Positions 1-8,904 of a stretch of DNA of 64,000 bases are shown one piece after another. The translations under genes were made by a program, and so were the position numbers. Source of the stretch: Chitinophaga pinensis (GTDB lineage: Bacteria > Bacteroidota > Bacteroidia > Flavobacteriales_D > Crocinitomicaceae); contig CAMDNE010000006.1 in assembly GCA_945902745.1 (NCBI GenBank), positions 62,001 through 126,000 of the forward strand, read 5' to 3'. Each line of letters starts with the position of its first letter. Position 1 is the stretch's first letter. Below the pieces are notes generated by a model that had not been told where the DNA came from, did no database searches, and saw only the letters and a program-made list of their open reading frames with translations.

Positions 1-664
1 CTTTTGGTTTTGAAATCCAAAAATCACCGGCAATGAGTTTCATTCTATCATTATAAATTTGAATGAAAACTTGGTCAAACTCTTGCAATTTATTCGTGTT
101 TCCATCTGGTTGAATTGGTAAATTATCATCAGACACAGAAGCAATCATTTTTAAATTTGGTGCAATATCACCCGAAAGTTCGAGGTTTAATGTTGAATTA
201 ACGCCTAAATCTTGATTATTTCCAAAAGAAACACCTCGAGAAATACTTCCAGATTTAGAAATTGAAGAACCACCAAAAACATCCGAAACATCGTATTGAT
301 TAGTGATTAAATATTTATCTCTATCTCCTTTGTCTTGATTATAAATGATACTCGTATCTCGAGAACCATATACCTTCGCTAAATTCATTGGTAAAACGCG
401 ATATACAATTCGAATCGAATCACCGCAAGGAATTGTTAATGCGAAACGCGCCTTAGCGTAATCCATATAATAGGAATTAAAGGATACCAATTCAGCGCCA
501 CAAAAAACTTGAACAGAATTGGGTGAGATCGATAACGTGTCTAAATTCAGAGTATCTACTGTAGCCCTAAATGTTCGTGTACGCAAACTCGTTGTCTGTG
601 AAAAACCATTCACAGCACTAATCAAAAAGACAATTAACAAGCTTATGTGTCGTAAATTTGACAT
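1..664 (-). CDS. Outer-membrane protein, N-terminal part (runs off window)
   Basis: An open frame reads leftward from an ATG at 664 to the window edge, giving 221 codons without a stop. It starts with a clear signal peptide (SLLIVFLISAVNGFSQ). The body is beta-rich and contains a stretch (SISRGVSFGNNQDLGVNS, then SDDNLPIQPDGNTNKLQEFD) that I recognise from a family of long, uncharacterised Bacteroidota outer-membrane proteins, usually around 1000 residues. The family has no firm function; a beta-barrel or barrel-associated role is inference. The C-terminal majority lies outside the window. The flanking TA pair is on the same strand but 90 bases upstream, so it is probably not in the same operon. 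Confidence 0.7.
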   Translation of the reverse strand, partial: MSNLRHISLLIVFLISAVNGFSQTTSLRTRTFRATVDTLNLDTLSISPNSVQVFCGAELVSFNSYYMDYAKARFALTIPCGDSIRIVYRVLPMNLAKVYGSRDTSIIYNQDKGDRDKYLITNQYDVSDVFGGSSISKSGSISRGVSFGNNQDLGVNSTLNLELSGDIAPNLKMIASVSDDNLPIQPDGNTNKLQEFDQVFIQIYNDRMKLIAGDFWISKPK

Positions 665-754
665 TCGTACGAATGTACAACGTTGAAAGCAGAAAAATCG
701 TGTTTGAGTTGGAAAAAAGTATGAAAATCAACTATTAAAACTAAAGCTAATATC

Positions 755-1099
755 TTATTTACCTTCTTTAATAAGTATATTATCAACTTGTGTTTTTAGT
801 AAAGGCAAATCTTTGTCAATTATGCCCCAAATTATTACATTGTCCACATTATCATAAGAATGAATGACCCAATTTCTAAGACTTACAATTCTCCTTGCAT
901 TTGAAATGTCAATAGTTGGATTAATTTTTATTATTCTATTGGTCGCTTCCCCAATAATTTCCAATTCTCTTTCAACAGCTCGTCTAATTAATTTGTTGGT
1001 GTCGTACAATTTAAAATTCCTTTCATTACCCAAATATTCAAAAATTGAATCAATAGAATTTGAAATGTCGAGCAAGTACATTTTGATATCACGCGGCAT
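755..1099 (-). CDS. hepT: HepT-like HEPN ribonuclease toxin (DUF86)
   Basis: A 114-residue helical protein carrying the HEPN motif Rx4HxY as RNWVIHSY near residues 74-81. HepT toxins are RNases that cleave RNA such as tRNA; the Tyr of the motif is the residue that MntA antitoxins poly-AMPylate to silence the toxin (established for the family). The start codon lies inside the end of the MntA gene (11-bp overlap), so the two are translationally coupled with the antitoxin first. Length and motif are intact, so the toxin is likely functional. An alternative is a plain HEPN/MNT pair of unknown target. Confidence 0.85.
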   Translation of the reverse strand: MPRDIKMYLLDISNSIDSIFEYLGNERNFKLYDTNKLIRRAVERELEIIGEATNRIIKINPTIDISNARRIVSLRNWVIHSYDNVDNVIIWGIIDKDLPLLKTQVDNILIKEGK

Positions 1100-1415
1100 A
1101 CACTAATTGCTTGGTTTTCTCAATACTCTGAATAAAGTAAGGATTAGAAAGTGACTTTTCAGTTAACAAATCAATCTTTCGATTAAACAGTTTTTCAAGC
1201 ATTTCGTGAAGTTCAAAATAATTGTCTGTATATTTTTCGAATGGAATTTCCTTAAATGAAATTAGAATATCGATATCACTTGAATCATTAAATTTTTCAG
1301 TTGTTGCTGAGCCAAATAGGTACATAGACTTTACATCATACTTTTCGCAAAGTAGTTGCAATTCGTCTATTTTATTCTTCATCAAACTTAACATCACTTT
1401 TTTTCTTAATTTCAA
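1089..1415 (-). CDS. mntA: MntA-like nucleotidyltransferase antitoxin
   Basis: A 108-residue minimal nucleotidyltransferase. The signature GSx10DxD is present as GSATTEKFNDSSDID, followed by a third acidic position in KIDLL, so the metal-binding triad appears complete. MntA proteins transfer AMP to the conserved tyrosine of the cognate HepT toxin. The annotated start (MKLRKKV) may be too early: the family usually begins about 12 residues before the helix KNKIDELQ, so Met12 (MKNKIDEL, start at 1382) is a good alternative. It is the first gene of a two-gene operon with hepT. Confidence 0.85.
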   Translation of the reverse strand: MKLRKKVMLSLMKNKIDELQLLCEKYDVKSMYLFGSATTEKFNDSSDIDILISFKEIPFEKYTDNYFELHEMLEKLFNRKIDLLTEKSLSNPYFIQSIEKTKQLVYAA

Positions 1416-1565
1416 ATATACGAATTTAAAATTTGAATTAGAAATTACAAAACCGAGGTGAAAATGACTTCCTTAAAAATTGTAACATCCTAGCTTTGCT
1501 GTTAAAAAAAGTTAAGCTAAAGTCAAAGCTACCAATGGAAGATTAATTTCGTTAAAAAATTAATC

Positions 1566-3188
1566 GTGCGGAAAATACGTGTCAATTTCATTGTTGCTCT
1601 TGTCGTTATAGCTTTACTCGCTTTATTGGTGATTCAAGCGTTCCAAACAGTGCAATTATATGACCGTAAATCGACACAATTTGAAACAAATCTTTCTACT
1701 TCTTTAGAACGAATAGCTGTTCGTCATGAAAAAGCGGAAGATATTCGGCGCTATATGCACATTGTGAACCGTGATTTTAGCGGTCAATACAAGGATGTTT
1801 TAAAAGAAGAATTTAAACTTTTAGTTTCTGCACAGGAATCCATTTCAATTGAGGACACTGCAGTTTTTGAAAACGGTGAACTACAAAATTACCTTGTTAT
1901 TAAAGGAAAAGCATACGATTCTTTGACTGGATTAACTACAGAACAAAAAGTTTTAGCACGTGATGTTAGACAATTAAGGGACCTATTTGACAAACAAAAA
2001 AAGCATTTACCACATAATGATTCTGTCAAATTAGCGATTCAATTAGATCAACGTGTTTTGCAGCAAATTTTCAAAAAGGCCAAATTTGTGAACGACATGA
2101 TGATCGAAGCGTTTAAAAACAATGTTTACGAAGATCCATCAACTCGTATTGATCCAGTTTTTTTAGATTCAATTATTCGAACGGAAATCGGGAACGATGA
2201 TTTGCCGCATACCTATCAATTCATGATCACTAATGAATATGGCATTCCAATTAAATTTGCCAATTCACCTCTTAATTATAATGAAAAACTAGACACCCTA
2301 TTAACTGGTAAAACGGCTTTGTTTCCAAGTAATATTTTAGATGAAGACTTGTATATCCATATCTATTTTCCTAAAAAAGGAGTTTATCTCTTTCATGAAA
2401 TGTGGGGTTCATTGACCATAAGTTTAACCTTGATGATTTTAATCATTGTAGCCTTGATGTTTATGTTTAAAACCATTTTGGCTCAAAACAAATTGTCGGA
2501 AATTAAAAATGATTTCATTTCCAATATGACACATGAATTCAAAACTCCAATTTCGACTATTTCATTGGCCTGTGAAGCATTGAATGACCCAGATATGGTG
2601 CAGCAAAATACAACAGATATTGCTCCATTTGTCAAAATGATTAATGATGAAAATAAGCGATTAGGATTGTTGGTTGAGCGCATTCTTCAGAGTGCCGTAA
2701 TGGACAAAGGGAAAATAAAATTAAAAGAAGAACGTGTTATTTTAAATGAGTTAGTTCAAAATGTGGCTCAAAACGCACAATTTAGAATCCAAAATTCTGG
2801 GGGACATATTCACTTAAATCTACCAAAAGAACCAATTGAAATTACTTCTGACAAAATGCATTTGACGAATATTATTTCCAATTTGGTTGACAATGCAATA
2901 AAATATAGCACATCAGCACCTGAGATAGAAATTAATTTGAAGCGAGAAAATAAGAAACTACTTTTAAGCGTTAAAGATCATGGCGTAGGAATAAAAAAAG
3001 AGCACATGAACAAAATTTTTGATAAATTGTATCGCATTCCAACAGGAAACCTACATGATGTTAAAGGATTTGGACTTGGCTTAAGCTATGTTAAAGCAAT
3101 AGCAGACTCTCACGGTTGGAACATCCTTGTTCGAAGCAAATTTGGAGAAGGATCAGAATTTATACTTGTAATGAAAGAAAAAATATGA
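1566..3188 (+). CDS. Sensor histidine kinase, PhoR/BaeS type
   Basis: A 540-residue membrane kinase with a GTG start. TM1 is at about residues 8-28, TM2 at about 281-303, and the 250 residues between form an extracytoplasmic sensor domain without a recognised motif. There is no obvious HAMP domain. The H-box is SNMTHEFKTP with the phospho-acceptor His323. The N-box (NLVDNAIKYS), G1 (DHGVGI), F-box and G2 (GFGLGLSYVK) of the ATPase domain are all present, so the kinase looks intact. It overlaps the following response regulator by 4 bp (ATGA), so the two form a coupled two-component system. The stimulus cannot be read from the sequence. Confidence 0.92.
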   Translation: MRKIRVNFIVALVVIALLALLVIQAFQTVQLYDRKSTQFETNLSTSLERIAVRHEKAEDIRRYMHIVNRDFSGQYKDVLKEEFKLLVSAQESISIEDTAVFENGELQNYLVIKGKAYDSLTGLTTEQKVLARDVRQLRDLFDKQKKHLPHNDSVKLAIQLDQRVLQQIFKKAKFVNDMMIEAFKNNVYEDPSTRIDPVFLDSIIRTEIGNDDLPHTYQFMITNEYGIPIKFANSPLNYNEKLDTLLTGKTALFPSNILDEDLYIHIYFPKKGVYLFHEMWGSLTISLTLMILIIVALMFMFKTILAQNKLSEIKNDFISNMTHEFKTPISTISLACEALNDPDMVQQNTTDIAPFVKMINDENKRLGLLVERILQSAVMDKGKIKLKEERVILNELVQNVAQNAQFRIQNSGGHIHLNLPKEPIEITSDKMHLTNIISNLVDNAIKYSTSAPEIEINLKRENKKLLLSVKDHGVGIKKEHMNKIFDKLYRIPTGNLHDVKGFGLGLSYVKAIADSHGWNILVRSKFGEGSEFILVMKEKI

Positions 3189-3874
3189 GCAAAAAATTGA
3201 ACATTCTACTTGCCGAAGATGATGAAAACTTAGGCCATTTATTGCACACTTTTATTAAAACTAAAGGATTTGATGCAGACCTTGCTCGCAATGGGAAAAG
3301 CGCATTTGAAAAATTTACTGGAGGGAATTACGACTTCTGTATCTTCGATGTGATGATGCCCGAAATGGATGGATTTACGTTAGCGAAGGAAATTCGAGAA
3401 ATAGACAAAAAAGTGCCTATTCTTTTCTTGACTGCAAAATCGATGAAAGAAGATAAGTTGGAAGGATTCGCAATTGGTGCAGATGATTATTTGACAAAAC
3501 CTTTTTCAATGGAAGAACTCCTTGCTCGAATCAATGCAATTCTAAGACGTGTGGAAAGTGGTCATGCAAATGAAGATGCTGTATTGATGGTTGGCAAAAT
3601 TAAATACGAGCCTGAATTAAGATTATTGCATTTAGCTGAAGGAGTGAAAAAATTGACAACCAAAGAAAATCAATTATTGAAATTATTGGTTAAAAACGAA
3701 AATGAAATATTAGATCGTCAAGCTACATTGCGTGCAATATGGGGTGATGACAATTATTTCAATGGTCGAAGTATGGATGTTTATATTGCCAAGTTGCGCA
3801 AACTTTTAAAAGAAGATGAAGCAATCGAAATAATGAATGTTCACGGAAAAGGATTTAAGTTTTTGGTGAAGTAA
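3185..3874 (+). CDS. OmpR/PhoB-family response regulator
   Basis: The start is taken at the ATG overlapping the kinase stop codon (ATGA), giving 229 residues; a longer in-frame start upstream would read into the kinase gene and is rejected. The receiver domain (residues 5-120) has the acidic pair D12/D13, phospho-acceptor D55, switch T83 and K105. The C-terminal half is a winged-helix DNA-binding domain (about 130-229) ending in the typical YIAKLRKLL...IMNVHGKGFKFL pattern. It is the partner of the preceding kinase. The target genes are unknown; the adjacent polysaccharide cluster is a candidate by position only. Confidence 0.93.
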   Translation: MSKKLNILLAEDDENLGHLLHTFIKTKGFDADLARNGKSAFEKFTGGNYDFCIFDVMMPEMDGFTLAKEIREIDKKVPILFLTAKSMKEDKLEGFAIGADDYLTKPFSMEELLARINAILRRVESGHANEDAVLMVGKIKYEPELRLLHLAEGVKKLTTKENQLLKLLVKNENEILDRQATLRAIWGDDNYFNGRSMDVYIAKLRKLLKEDEAIEIMNVHGKGFKFLVK

Positions 3875-3902
3875 CCAATGGATTCGGGATTTGGCACTTC
3901 GA

Positions 3903-3921
3903 CCCTTCGATAAACTCAGGG
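3903..3921. repeat. Dispersed 19-bp repeat, copy 1
   Basis: CCCTTCGATAAACTCAGGG, with CCCT/AGGG ends that can pair. A second copy differing at two positions lies at 22338-22356. This copy sits in the gap between the response regulator and the FkbM gene. Short dispersed palindromic elements with this core are familiar from Bacteroidota intergenic regions; their role is unknown. Confidence 0.55.
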
Positions 3922-4023
3922 GAGTCCAGCTCAGTGACCAAATTAATTCGTAATTCAGAACTAATAACGCGCAACGCTTAAAAAGTCGCCAACTTTATCT
4001 AACTTAGCGACGTTTTAGAAGAG

Positions 4024-4752
4024 GTGAAGAATTCAGTGAAATACATATTGCAAAAATTAATGGGTTTTCGGACTTATCTGTATGTTTTTGCGCTCTTTAA
4101 AATCAAGACTTTACGTTCCGATTCCAAAGAAAAAGACTTCTTTCATTTCTTGACATTATTGGAGGATGGAAAGGGCTCCGTATTAGATGTCGGAGCAAAC
4201 ATTGGTATTATGACTGTTCATTTGGCTCAAAAACTTCCAAATTCAACTATTCATGCGTTTGAACCTATTCCAGATAATTTATCTGTATTAAAAAGAATTA
4301 TCGCAAAATTTCATTTAAAAAAGATAAAAATCCATGAAACGGCTGTTGGAGAAACAGAAGGAAATGTTCAAATGATTTTGCCGCATCAAGGAAAAACCAA
4401 GATGCAAGGATTGAGTCATGTGAAACATGAAACCATCACTGAATGGAACGAAGGAGATGAATACAATGTTCCATTGAATACATTGGATAATCTCTTGAAT
4501 GGTGAACCAATACAAGGAATCAAAATTGACATTGAGAATTTTGAATATTATGCATTAAAAGGTGGGAAACGGATTTTAGAAACCAACCACCCTATTATTT
4601 ATGCAGAATTATGGAACAATGAAAATCGCACAAATTGCATTGAATTATTGTCGAATTTAAATTACAAAGCGCTTGTTGTTGTTAACGATCAACTTGTTTC
4701 ATTTGACGATCAAAAGCACGACAATCAAAATTTTATTTTTGTTTCAAATTAA
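4024..4752 (+). CDS. FkbM-family SAM-dependent methyltransferase
   Basis: A 242-residue protein with a GTG start (MKNSVKYIL). The SAM-binding motif I is VLDVGANIG (about residues 57-65), followed by the acidic HAFEPIP motif. The FkbM C-terminal signature is present as IKIDIENFEYYALKGG. FkbM enzymes O-methylate sugars or other small substrates, often on surface polysaccharides or secondary metabolites. Here it opens a polysaccharide assembly cluster (flippase, chain-length protein, ligase follow on the same strand), which supports methylation of a surface glycan. Only 27 bases separate it from the flippase gene. Confidence 0.85.
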   Translation: MKNSVKYILQKLMGFRTYLYVFALFKIKTLRSDSKEKDFFHFLTLLEDGKGSVLDVGANIGIMTVHLAQKLPNSTIHAFEPIPDNLSVLKRIIAKFHLKKIKIHETAVGETEGNVQMILPHQGKTKMQGLSHVKHETITEWNEGDEYNVPLNTLDNLLNGEPIQGIKIDIENFEYYALKGGKRILETNHPIIYAELWNNENRTNCIELLSNLNYKALVVVNDQLVSFDDQKHDNQNFIFVSN

Positions 4753-4779
4753 TCACTACTTTTTGCGTTAATTCCTCAG

Positions 4780-6213
4780 ATGCAGAAAAAATTCATTTCA
4801 AATCTAGTTCTAATTGTTGTTTTAAACCTTTTGGTAAAACCATTGGCTATTTTTGGCATTGATGCTACAGTCCAAAACCGCGTTGGAGCGGAAGAATATG
4901 GCATGTATTTTTCGATCTTAAATTTTACTTATTTATTCAATATTCTAGCAGATCTTGGGATTAATAATTTTACCACAAAAAACATTGCTCAATATCCTCA
5001 TATTGCATCGCGCTATATTGGAAAAATATTCAGTTTTCGTCTAATTTTATTTGCCTTCTACGCCATTGTTACCTTAACAATTGGTGTTGGAATTGGATAC
5101 CGTGGGAATCAACTTACCATTTTGTATGTATTAATTTTTAACCAATTACTCATCACATTCATTGCGTATTTCAGAAGTCATTTTGGAGGTTTACATTTAT
5201 TCAAAACAGATGCACTACTTTCAGTTTTAGATAAACTATTACTCATTATAATTTGTGGCAGTGTTTTAGTTGCTACGACTTCTGGTCACACTTTTAAAAT
5301 TGAATGGTTTATTTGGATTCAAACGATTTGTTATGGAATAACATTTATTGTCGCGTTTTTTTTATTAGTTCGAAAAATCGGTATTCCAAATTTTAAATTC
5401 AACTGGGTTTTTTCAATGGCTATAATGCGTCAAAGCTATCCGTATGCTTTAATGATTCTACTGATGATGATTTATACACGCACAGATTCAGTAATGCTCG
5501 AACGAATTCATCCAAATGGTAAATTTGAAGCAGGAATTTATGCCCAAGGATTTCGGTTATTTGATGCTTTCTTTATGTTCGGAATGATCTTCACAAATCT
5601 GTTGTTTCCAGTTTTTTCTAGGTTATTGAAGACAAAACGTGAAAGTGTTTTTATCATCGTAAATACTTCTCGCAATCTTTTGATTGGAGGGGCAATTCTA
5701 CTTGCATTTATAAGCTTTCAAAATGCAGCGTTTATTTTAGATTACATCTATAAAAACAATGTTTCGGAATCCGTTCTTCCATTTCAATGGTTGATGTGGA
5801 GTTTTATTGGAGTCTGTTTGAGTTTTATTTATGGTACCCTTTTAACTGCAAATGGAAATATGAAATTCATGAATCAACTTTCACTTGTGGGAATTGTTTT
5901 GAATATCATTTTGAATGCCCTGCTCATTCCAAAATATGGCGCAGCAGGTTCTGCGTTTGCTACATTGATAACTCAATCATTTACCGCATTGATTCAACTG
6001 ATTTATTGCCATCAACTTTTTTCCATAAAAATAACCTTATCACAAATTATAAATTATGGAAGTTTCATCTTATTAATGTTTCTCATTCCGTTGATTTCAT
6101 CAAATCATTCCGTTTCATTCTCCTTACAAATTATATTCGGAGTAATCGGTTTATTACTTTTCAAATTCATCGATCTTAAAGCATTGAAAATTGCCTTTAA
6201 AGAAAACAACTAG
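4780..6213 (+). CDS. Polysaccharide flippase (Wzx/MVF-type)
   Basis: A 477-residue integral membrane protein with about 12-14 hydrophobic segments and no soluble domain. The N-terminus (LVLIVVLNLLVKPLAIFGID..QNRVGAEEYG) and the pattern GAAGSAFATLITQ near residue 390 are typical of Wzx-type exporters that flip undecaprenyl-linked repeat units across the inner membrane. It is followed by a Wzz-like and a ligase-like gene, making a Wzy-dependent assembly line. A second flippase-like gene lies at 14.4-15.8 kb but belongs to a different operon and shares only the fold. Confidence 0.85.
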   Translation: MQKKFISNLVLIVVLNLLVKPLAIFGIDATVQNRVGAEEYGMYFSILNFTYLFNILADLGINNFTTKNIAQYPHIASRYIGKIFSFRLILFAFYAIVTLTIGVGIGYRGNQLTILYVLIFNQLLITFIAYFRSHFGGLHLFKTDALLSVLDKLLLIIICGSVLVATTSGHTFKIEWFIWIQTICYGITFIVAFFLLVRKIGIPNFKFNWVFSMAIMRQSYPYALMILLMMIYTRTDSVMLERIHPNGKFEAGIYAQGFRLFDAFFMFGMIFTNLLFPVFSRLLKTKRESVFIIVNTSRNLLIGGAILLAFISFQNAAFILDYIYKNNVSESVLPFQWLMWSFIGVCLSFIYGTLLTANGNMKFMNQLSLVGIVLNIILNALLIPKYGAAGSAFATLITQSFTALIQLIYCHQLFSIKITLSQIINYGSFILLMFLIPLISSNHSVSFSLQIIFGVIGLLLFKFIDLKALKIAFKENN

Positions 6214-6365
6214 TATATTTTATCTTTTTAAAATAATTTCGTTAAAATAGAGTTATTACTCTGTCAAAAACAAATTAATACCGATACGTTTGATTCTAAT
6301 TAATTCGAGTAAAATCAGCAGTCTATCAGTATAAACACTAAATTCGCACATCAAAAACAAACTGA

Positions 6366-7361
6366 ATGACAGATCAAATGAAAGAAATGGAGAAGGAAAG
6401 ACAGAATCTTTTACTCTTTATCTGGCGAAAAAGAAAAATACTTATACTAATTACAGGAATTGCAGGAGTAGTTTCAACTGTAGTTTCATTAATGATGACG
6501 CCACTCTACTTATCAACTGCAATTGTTTTCCCAGCAGCCACAAGTACCGTTTCATTCTCTGAACAAAGAAATGCAAAAGCAGCAGCAATGGACTTTGGTG
6601 AAGAAGAACAGGCAGAACAATTAGTTCAAATTCTTCAATCATCACGTATTCGGAACAAAATTGTTGACCAATTTGATTTAATGAAGCATTATGACATTGA
6701 TACAAACGATGCCAACAAACATTATAAATTGATGAAAGAATATGAAGGTCATTTTGCTTTTATACGAACACGATACGGTTCAATTCAGATTGATGTGTTG
6801 GATCCAAATCCACAATTAGCAGCTGATATGGCCAATAAAATTGTTGATTTAATAGATACGGTTAAAAACAACATGGTGGCTGAAAGAACGTGGCCAGCGT
6901 TTGAAATTAATACCCGAAAGAAAAATCTATTGGATCAAGATTTAAAACTTGTTTTGGTGAAAATGGACAGTTTAGCCGATTTAGGAGTTGTTTCCATTGA
7001 AGGTCGAACGAATTTATTTCAAGCTTTCGTGGATGCAAAAAATCAAGAGGATAGAACTTTTTTACGTAAACAAATTGACGTAAACTTGAAATACGGTGCA
7101 AAATTCGACGCGTTAGAACAAATTCGTGATGAGAAAATTGTAAAACTAGAGAAATTCCTCGATTCATACGAACAAGCTGAATCAGATGCAAACTCTGTTT
7201 TTAATCACAAGTTTGTTGTTGAACAAGCGGTAGTTGCAGATAAAAAAGACCAACCGAAGCGTTTAATTATTGTGTTACTTTCTATGATTGGAACATTTGT
7301 CTTCATGGTTTTTGCACTACTGATTGCTGACCGAATCAAAGAGTTAAAGAAATTAGCTTAA
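6366..7361 (+). CDS. Wzz-like chain-length determinant protein
   Basis: A 331-residue protein with the classic Wzz layout: a short cytoplasmic N-terminus, TM1 at about residues 28-48, a long helical periplasmic domain of about 240 residues, and TM2 at about 300-322 preceded by the QPKR proline-containing segment. There is no C-terminal tyrosine-kinase domain. Members set the modal length of O-antigen or exopolysaccharide. The gap of about 150 bases before it suggests its own promoter; it is followed after 4 bases by the ligase/polymerase gene. Confidence 0.85.
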   Translation: MTDQMKEMEKERQNLLLFIWRKRKILILITGIAGVVSTVVSLMMTPLYLSTAIVFPAATSTVSFSEQRNAKAAAMDFGEEEQAEQLVQILQSSRIRNKIVDQFDLMKHYDIDTNDANKHYKLMKEYEGHFAFIRTRYGSIQIDVLDPNPQLAADMANKIVDLIDTVKNNMVAERTWPAFEINTRKKNLLDQDLKLVLVKMDSLADLGVVSIEGRTNLFQAFVDAKNQEDRTFLRKQIDVNLKYGAKFDALEQIRDEKIVKLEKFLDSYEQAESDANSVFNHKFVVEQAVVADKKDQPKRLIIVLLSMIGTFVFMVFALLIADRIKELKKLA

Positions 7362-7365
7362 TTCC

Positions 7366-8808
7366 GTGCAATTCATCCAACGAAATAGTCTTTTCCTTTT
7401 CCTTGGAATAGCATTTATCCTGTTGTCTGTATATTTTATACAACAAGATATTTCCTATTTATCACTTTTCCCTTTTGGATTAATGGCAATTTATTTTGCG
7501 ATTTTTCAAACGGAATGGACGTTCCTTAGTCTGGCATTTTTAACACCACTTTCTGTCAACATTGAAGAATATACCCAAAGTTTTGGTTTGTTTGTTCCAA
7601 CAGAACCGATTCTCTTCACATTGATGTTGCTGTTCATCTTACTTCAAATTCAAAAACCGTTTATTGATAAAGAATTATGGAAAAACCCGATTGTTTGGGC
7701 TTTGGGATTTTATTTGTTTTGGATATTTATCACTTCCATCACAAGTACTGATCCGGTTGCTTCTTTAAAATATTTACTTTCCCGATTATGGTTTATCGTT
7801 CCAATAGTAATCTTTGGTCCAACATTTTTTGCTAATTCACAAAATATCAAACGCTTCATTTGGTTGTTTTTAATCGGAATGATGATTGCCATAACGTACA
7901 CTTTAATTGTTCACGCTTCTTATCAATTTGGTGAAAAAGAAGGACATTGGGTGATGTGGCCATTTTTTAAAGATCATACAATCTATGGTGCGATTGTCGC
8001 TTTAAGTGTTCCCCTCGTTTTTGGTTTATACTTTTCCAAAAAACACCATCCTTTGGTTCAAGCAACCATCATTGGATTCATTTCAATTACGCTTTTAGGA
8101 CTATTTTTCTCATACACGCGAGCAGCATGGTTAAGTGTTTTCGCGGCCGTTGGGGTTTGGGGGCTTATTCGCTTTAAAATCAAATTTCGTTTAGTTACTG
8201 GAGTAACAGTTTTCATTGGGGCATTGCTCTTTTTCTCTTGGGATGCTATTCAAATGAACATGGCCAAAAATAAATCTGAGCATACAACCGAAGATTTTGG
8301 CAAGAAACTAGAATCGGCAACGAATGTTACAACAGATGCTTCCAATTTGGAAAGAATTAATCGTTGGACGTGTGCGATTGACATGTATCAAGAGCGCCCT
8401 TTCTTTGGTTTTGGACCTGGCACTTTTGCTTTTGAATATGCGCGCTTTCAACATGCCGAAAACATTACCATTATTTCAACCAATTTTGGCAATTTAGGCA
8501 ATGCGCATAGCGAATATCTCGGCCCTTTAGCGGAAATGGGAACAATAGGATTTATTTCCATGGTCTTAATTGTAATCGCTATTTTCTACAAAGGAATCAC
8601 ACTTTACATTCGCTGGCCAAAAGAAGACAAAGAAATGCGCATTTTGATTTTGTCTATGATTCTTTCCTTGACGACGTACTTTGTTCACGGGGTTCTAAAT
8701 AATTTCTTAGACACAGACAAAGCTGCTGTTCCAGTTTGGGGAATGTGCGCGATTTTTATTGCGTTGGAGATTTCTTTGAAGAAGAAGGTATTAATTAGCA
8801 AGAAATAA
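7366..8808 (+). CDS. O-antigen ligase/polymerase family membrane protein
   Basis: A 480-residue multi-spanning protein with a GTG start 4 bases after the Wzz-like gene. It has about 12 membrane segments and one large extracytoplasmic loop (about residues 295-385) containing the WaaL/Wzy_C-type motif FFGFGPGTFAFEYARF and the later conserved His in NAHSEYLGPLAEMGTIG. These are hallmarks of the WaaL/Wzy superfamily that joins lipid-linked glycans to an acceptor or polymerises repeat units. Ligase versus polymerase cannot be decided from sequence alone. It closes the polysaccharide cluster. Confidence 0.85.
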   Translation: MQFIQRNSLFLFLGIAFILLSVYFIQQDISYLSLFPFGLMAIYFAIFQTEWTFLSLAFLTPLSVNIEEYTQSFGLFVPTEPILFTLMLLFILLQIQKPFIDKELWKNPIVWALGFYLFWIFITSITSTDPVASLKYLLSRLWFIVPIVIFGPTFFANSQNIKRFIWLFLIGMMIAITYTLIVHASYQFGEKEGHWVMWPFFKDHTIYGAIVALSVPLVFGLYFSKKHHPLVQATIIGFISITLLGLFFSYTRAAWLSVFAAVGVWGLIRFKIKFRLVTGVTVFIGALLFFSWDAIQMNMAKNKSEHTTEDFGKKLESATNVTTDASNLERINRWTCAIDMYQERPFFGFGPGTFAFEYARFQHAENITIISTNFGNLGNAHSEYLGPLAEMGTIGFISMVLIVIAIFYKGITLYIRWPKEDKEMRILILSMILSLTTYFVHGVLNNFLDTDKAAVPVWGMCAIFIALEISLKKKVLISKK

Positions 8809-8904
8809 AGAATAAAAGCTAATTCAATTTCTTTACATCCTCACGAAAAATCATGTAAGAAAATAGAATAAGAATAAGCTGCTCGAATTAGATTAGCCTA
8901 CTAT

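Noticed and set aside
864-1106. Plus-strand hydrophobic ORF of 80 codons
   Set aside because: It is antisense to hepT, with no start signal or conserved pattern.
3116-3184. Upstream start for the OmpR-type regulator
   Set aside because: It lies inside the kinase gene and adds residues not seen in receiver domains; the ATGA overlap start fits.
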